Shown one piece after another: positions 61,194 to 64,000 of a DNA stretch of 64,000 nucleotides. Below the pieces are notes generated by a model. It did not search any database. It was not told the DNA's origin and saw only the letters and a list, made by a program, of their open reading frames with translations. Position numbers and translations under genes: made by a program. Origin of the DNA: Sphingopyxis sp. USTB-05. Lineage in GTDB: Bacteria; Pseudomonadota; Alphaproteobacteria; Sphingomonadales; Sphingomonadaceae. The DNA lies in NCBI RefSeq assembly GCF_023822045.1, contig NZ_CP084712.1, forward strand, positions 1,860,001-1,924,000, read 5' to 3'. Each line of letters opens with the position of its first letter. Position 1 is the first letter of the stretch.

Positions 61194-61958
61194 ATGCAGT
61201 TCATCGACCTTTCGATCCCGATCACCAACGACGTCGTATCCGACCCGCCGGTGATGCGTCCGAACATCACCTATATGACCCACGAGAATACGTGGGAGCA
61301 GATCGCGATGTTCTTCCCCGGCCTGACGCGGGAGGATCTGCCCGACGGCGAAGGCTGGGCGGTCGAGATGCTGTCGCTCAGCACGCACAATGGTACGCAT
61401 ATGGATGCGCCCTGGCATTATCACTCGACGACCGACAGCGGCGTTTCCCCTGCCCCATCGATCGACGAGGCACCGCTGGACCTGTTCTTCCGTCCGGGGG
61501 TGAAGCTCGACTTTTCGGACCGCCCGCACGGCCATGTCGTGAGCGGCGCCGAGGTCGAGGCCGAACTCGCACGCATTGGGCACGATCTCCAGCCGCTCGA
61601 CATCGTGCTCGTCCAGTCGGGTGCGATCTACGGCACTGACAATTTCACCGATCAGGGTTGCGGCATGGGCGCAGAGGCGACGCTTTATCTGACGGCGCGC
61701 GGCGTGCAGGTCGTCGGGACCGACGCGTGGAGCTGGGACGCGCCGTTCAGCCACACCGCGAAGCGCTGGGCCGAAACACGCGATCCGTCGATTATCTGGG
61801 AAGGTCATAAGGCGGGGCGAATCCGGCCCTATTATCAGATCGAGAAGCTGACCAATCTGACAGCCATTCCGGCGACCGGGTTTACCTTTAGTTGCTTCCC
61901 GGTGAAGATCGAGCGGGCGAGCGCGGGTTGGATCCGCGCGGTGGCACTCGTCGACTAA
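61194..61958 (+). CDS. Cyclase-family (kynurenine formamidase-like) metal hydrolase
   Basis: A 254-residue protein of the cyclase (Cyclase/KynB-like) fold. The metal motif HNGTHMDAPWHYH is intact and the fold's opening MQFIDLSIPITNDVVSDPP and QSGAIYGTDNFTDQGCGMG are present. Family members hydrolyse N-formylkynurenine, isatin and similar substrates. The start is the ATG following AGGATGCCTGA. It is divergent from the transporter gene with a 242-base gap, so importer and hydrolase could be functionally linked, but this is only inference. Confidence 0.88.
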   Translation: MQFIDLSIPITNDVVSDPPVMRPNITYMTHENTWEQIAMFFPGLTREDLPDGEGWAVEMLSLSTHNGTHMDAPWHYHSTTDSGVSPAPSIDEAPLDLFFRPGVKLDFSDRPHGHVVSGAEVEAELARIGHDLQPLDIVLVQSGAIYGTDNFTDQGCGMGAEATLYLTARGVQVVGTDAWSWDAPFSHTAKRWAETRDPSIIWEGHKAGRIRPYYQIEKLTNLTAIPATGFTFSCFPVKIERASAGWIRAVALVD

Positions 61959-61963
61959 CCTTC

Positions 61964-62040
61964 TTCGTCACCCCGGACTTGATCCGTGGTCCATAGCCCC
62001 GCGGCAGAAATGGATGCCGGATCAAGTCCGGCGTAACGAA
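61964..62040. repeat. Intergenic inverted repeat, second member of the GTCACCCCGG family
   Basis: Arms 61964-61986 and 62018-62040 are near-complementary and share the ACCCCGGACTTGATCC core with 5756-5849. It lies between convergent cyclase and MAPEG genes. Confidence 0.8.
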
Positions 62041-62043
62041 GGT

Positions 62044-62451
62044 TCAAAGATTTCTGGTGAGTAGGATCCACAGCGTCCAACCGGCGAGCACCAGCAACGC
62101 CCCGAAGGTCGCGAGCACACCGACCTGGCGCCCCAGCGGCGCTTTCCCCGGTTCCGACGGCGTGTAGAGCCCGATGACGTGCGCGACGCGGCCGATGAGG
62201 AAGATCGCACCGACGATCATCAGCCCCATATGATTGGCGCGCGCGGTTTCGAGCAGCCCGAGCAGGATGATCGTGATCGGCGCATATTCGGCGAGATTGC
62301 CGTGTGCGCGGCTGGCGCTGATCAGCTTGGCATCGCCATGGTCGCCGAACGCGGCCTTTACGCGCAACCGCTGGCGTACGGTGTCAATCGCTGTGATGAG
62401 CAGCAGCAAGGCGCAAATGGCTGCAACGAACGCGGTTACGGGTAATGTCAT
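62044..62451 (-). CDS. MAPEG-family membrane protein
   Basis: A 135-residue four-helix membrane protein: VTAFVAAICALLLLITAIDTVRQRLRVKAAFGDHGDAKLISASRAHGNLAEYAPI then helices at about 65-130. RVKAAFGDHGD..RAHGNLAEYAP is the MAPEG signature (membrane-associated eicosanoid/glutathione metabolism proteins), and the Arg-rich loop binds glutathione in active members. ATG at 62451 follows GGGAGAGAGGG; the long frame to 62505 begins inside a repeat and is rejected. Function in this organism is unknown. Confidence 0.9.
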   Translation of the reverse strand: MTLPVTAFVAAICALLLLITAIDTVRQRLRVKAAFGDHGDAKLISASRAHGNLAEYAPITIILLGLLETARANHMGLMIVGAIFLIGRVAHVIGLYTPSEPGKAPLGRQVGVLATFGALLVLAGWTLWILLTRNL

Positions 62452-62482
62452 GCCCTCTCTCCCCCAGCTTCCCCGTCCGCCG

Positions 62483-62554
62483 TCATTGCGAGCGTAGCGA
62501 AGCAATCCAGAGCGGTTTACGCTACTCTGGATTGCTTCGCTACGCTCGCAATGA
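62483..62554. repeat. Perfect 30-bp inverted repeat with 12-base loop
   Basis: 62483-62512 and 62525-62554 are exact complements over 30 positions, with core AGCGTAGCGAAGCAATCC and a 12-base loop. This is a well-known type of mobile REP/MITE hairpin in proteobacterial genomes, here between the csaA-like gene and the MAPEG gene, 31 bases before the latter's start codon. Confidence 0.95.
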
Positions 62555-62562
62555 TGTGGGGC

Positions 62563-62934
62563 TCAGAAGAGGCGCGAGCCGTTGGGAACCTTGCGATCGG
62601 GTGCAAATAGGATGACCGCGCCTTCTTCGTCGGCGAAACCAAGCGTCAATACTTCGGACATGAACTTGCCGATCTGACGCGGCGGGAAGTTGACGACGGC
62701 AGCCACCTGCCGCCCAGGCAGTTCTTCCAGCGCATAGCGGTCGACGATCTGCGCGCTACTTTTCTTCTCCCCGATCGCGGGACCGAAGTCGATCTTCAGC
62801 TTGAATGCGGGTTTGCGCGCCTCGGGAAAGGGTTCGGCCTCAACGATCGTGCCGATGCGAATGTCTACGCGGAGAAAATCGTCGAAGCTGATCGTCTCTG
62901 CCGCTGCTGCATCTTGATCGTGGTTGACGTGCAT
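62563..62934 (-). CDS. CsaA-like tRNA-binding (OB-fold) protein
   Basis: A 123-residue dimeric OB-fold protein. The family run DFLRVDIRIGTIVEAEPFPEARKPAFKL and the closing GFADEEGAVILFAPDRKVPNGSRLF match CsaA, which binds tRNA and in Bacillus acts as an export-related chaperone. The same fold occurs as the C-terminal domain of longer MetRS proteins, and MetRS here lacks it. It lies between a repeat and the carboxylase gene. Confidence 0.93.
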   Translation of the reverse strand: MHVNHDQDAAAAETISFDDFLRVDIRIGTIVEAEPFPEARKPAFKLKIDFGPAIGEKKSSAQIVDRYALEELPGRQVAAVVNFPPRQIGKFMSEVLTLGFADEEGAVILFAPDRKVPNGSRLF

Positions 62935-62944
62935 ATTCCAAACT

Positions 62945-63032
62945 CCGTTCGCCTTGGGCTTGTCGAAGGGCTGCCCTTCTCGCCAACGCCGTAAAAGGAA
63001 GGCGGGTGCTTCGACAAGCTCAGCACGAACGG
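62945..63032. repeat. Imperfect inverted repeat, GCTTGTCGAAG family
   Basis: Arms 62945-62979 and 63001-63032 each contain GCTTGTCGAAG or its complement (CTTCGACAAGC). It fills the gap between the stop codon of the carboxylase gene (63043) and the start of csaA (62934). Elements of this sequence are common in alphaproteobacterial genomes. Confidence 0.8.
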
Positions 63033-63042
63033 ATTTCGAATA

Positions 63043-64000
63043 TCACTCCATTTCGAGGATAACCGCATCGACCGCCAAGCTGTCGCCTTGCGCGGCGTTC
63101 ACGGTTTTCACGACACCCGATTTTTCGGCGCGGAGGATATTCTCCATCTTCATCGCCTCGACAGTCGCGAGCGGCTGGCCGGCTTCCACCTTGTCGCCTT
63201 CGCCCACGTGCAGCGTGACGAGCAGTCCCGGCATCGGGCAGATGAGGAATTTCGAAAGATCGGGCGGAATCTTCTCGATCATATGCGTCGCCAGCGGTGC
63301 GACGTGCCAGGGCAGCACGCGGACATCGTGGATGTGTCCGCGCGTTGTCATCTTCCAGCCGGTACGCGTCTTCGCGACCTTTACCGCCAGTTCGCTATCG
63401 TCGATATCGGCAACGACGAGCCGGTCGCCCGGCGTATACTCCAGCGCGATGTCGATCCGGTCGCCTTCGACCTTGATATGCTTGTCGCCGATCTTGACCT
63501 TGTGCGGCGCGCCGTCGATCGACACTTGCCATTTTGAAGGCGGTTCGAGCCGGTCGCCGAGCTGGCCGTCGGTTCGGCGCGCGCGGTCGGCCTCGGCGCT
63601 AGCCATAAAGCCCGCGATAGCCGCGAGCGCACGTGTCACATCGCCATTCGTCGGTGCGCCGTGGAATCCCTCGGGATATTCCTCGGCGATGAAACCCGTC
63701 GTCAGTTCGCCCGAGCGGAAACGCGGGTGCTGCATGATGGCGGAGACGAAATCGATATTGTGCCCGAGCCCTTCGAGCTCGAAGCGGTCGAGCGCCGCGA
63801 TCTGCAGGTCGGCGGCTTCGTCCCGCGTCTTGCCCCAGGTCACCAGCTTGGCGATCATCGGATCGTAAAAGATCGACACTTCGCCGCCTTCCTCTACCCC
63901 CGCATCGACGCGCACGCCATCGACGCCGCGCTCTTCGCCTTCCCAGGCGGGAACGGGCGTTCGGTAACGGACAAGCCGCCCGGTCGAGGGCAGGAAGCCG
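63043..64000 (-). CDS. pccA: Propionyl-CoA carboxylase alpha subunit (5' part outside window)
   Basis: The last 319 or so codons of a biotin-dependent carboxylase alpha subunit; the frame runs past 64000 (GFLPSTGRLVRYR). The end of the biotin-carboxylase domain is visible (FYDPMIAKLVTWGKTRDEA), followed by a BT-type linker (VSIDGAPHKVKIGDKHIKV, ALATHMIEKIP) and a biotinyl domain with the biotin Lys in EAMKMEN. That BT domain fits propionyl-CoA carboxylase. Propionyl-CoA arises from odd-chain, branched and sterol side-chain oxidation, which fits the island at 30-42 kb, but this gene is 20 kb away. Confidence 0.93.
   Translation of the reverse strand, partial: GFLPSTGRLVRYRTPVPAWEGEERGVDGVRVDAGVEEGGEVSIFYDPMIAKLVTWGKTRDEAADLQIAALDRFELEGLGHNIDFVSAIMQHPRFRSGELTTGFIAEEYPEGFHGAPTNGDVTRALAAIAGFMASAEADRARRTDGQLGDRLEPPSKWQVSIDGAPHKVKIGDKHIKVEGDRIDIALEYTPGDRLVVADIDDSELAVKVAKTRTGWKMTTRGHIHDVRVLPWHVAPLATHMIEKIPPDLSKFLICPMPGLLVTLHVGEGDKVEAGQPLATVEAMKMENILRAEKSGVVKTVNAAQGDSLAVDAVILEME

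Noticed and set aside
1..64000. CRISPR array, prophage or insertion sequence
   Set aside because: I saw no regularly spaced direct repeats, no transposase, integrase or capsid-like protein and no terminal repeats flanking a coding unit; the tRNA-Ser junction has no duplicate attachment half.

Overview
This window is high-GC chromosomal DNA from an alphaproteobacterium, most likely a member of the Sphingomonadales close to Sphingopyxis. The evidence is the gene order dusB-ntrB-ntrC-ntrY-ntrX-hfq-hflX, a fused IspDF, a double-domain Hfq, a large TonB-dependent receptor, the PHA repressor PhaR, and sphingomonad-style intergenic inverted repeats. The genus is inference. I see no phage, transposase, CRISPR array or rRNA. 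One tRNA gene (tRNA-Ser, anticodon TGA) is present.

Layout. 1-5.7 kb: partial ppiD-like foldase (minus), then tpiA, secG, pyrG and a Crp/Fnr regulator (plus). 5.7-11.1 kb: DUF899 protein, a two-helix membrane protein and beta-carbonic anhydrase (minus), lipA and a Coq10/RatA-like protein (plus), then cinA and ispDF (minus). 11.2-20.4 kb: dusB, two NtrB/C-type two-component systems, tandem-domain hfq and hflX, tightly packed on plus. 20.4-29.3 kb: a long minus-strand run (mltB, rlpA, dac, tmk, holB, metG, tatD, metallo-hydrolase, a 58-residue membrane protein, mazG) joining cell-wall remodelling with DNA and translation housekeeping.

29.4-42.1 kb is the most distinctive part. After tRNA-Ser and a hydrolase-like/flavin-reductase fusion there is an acyl-CoA catabolic island: a nitronate monooxygenase-family flavoprotein, five acyl-CoA dehydrogenase-family proteins (two as overlapping large/small pairs, one small partner lacking the middle domain), an SDR dehydrogenase, a thiolase, an alpha-methylacyl-CoA racemase with all three catalytic residues, a crotonase-family protein and a CX5R phosphatase. 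Together they could carry out a beta-oxidation spiral on a branched or polycyclic acyl-CoA. Two nearly identical 20-bp palindromic sites sit at the promoters of two dehydrogenase genes, suggesting one dedicated repressor.

42.2-54.6 kb: secreted amidohydrolase, PAP2 phosphatase, the E3-orf62-E2 part of the pyruvate dehydrogenase complex (E1 genes not adjacent), a universal stress protein, a small membrane protein divergent from an XRE regulator, RNase R, a secreted protein of unknown function, an archaeal/eukaryal-type ProRS and PhaR. 54.6-64 kb: a roughly 500-bp non-coding leader, a 993-residue TonB-dependent receptor with a strong terminator, alanine racemase, an MHS-family transporter, a cyclase-family hydrolase, a MAPEG protein, a CsaA-like protein and the 3' part of a propionyl-CoA carboxylase alpha-subunit gene. 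Long ORFs antisense to nearly every gene are by-products of high-GC codon bias and are not annotated.
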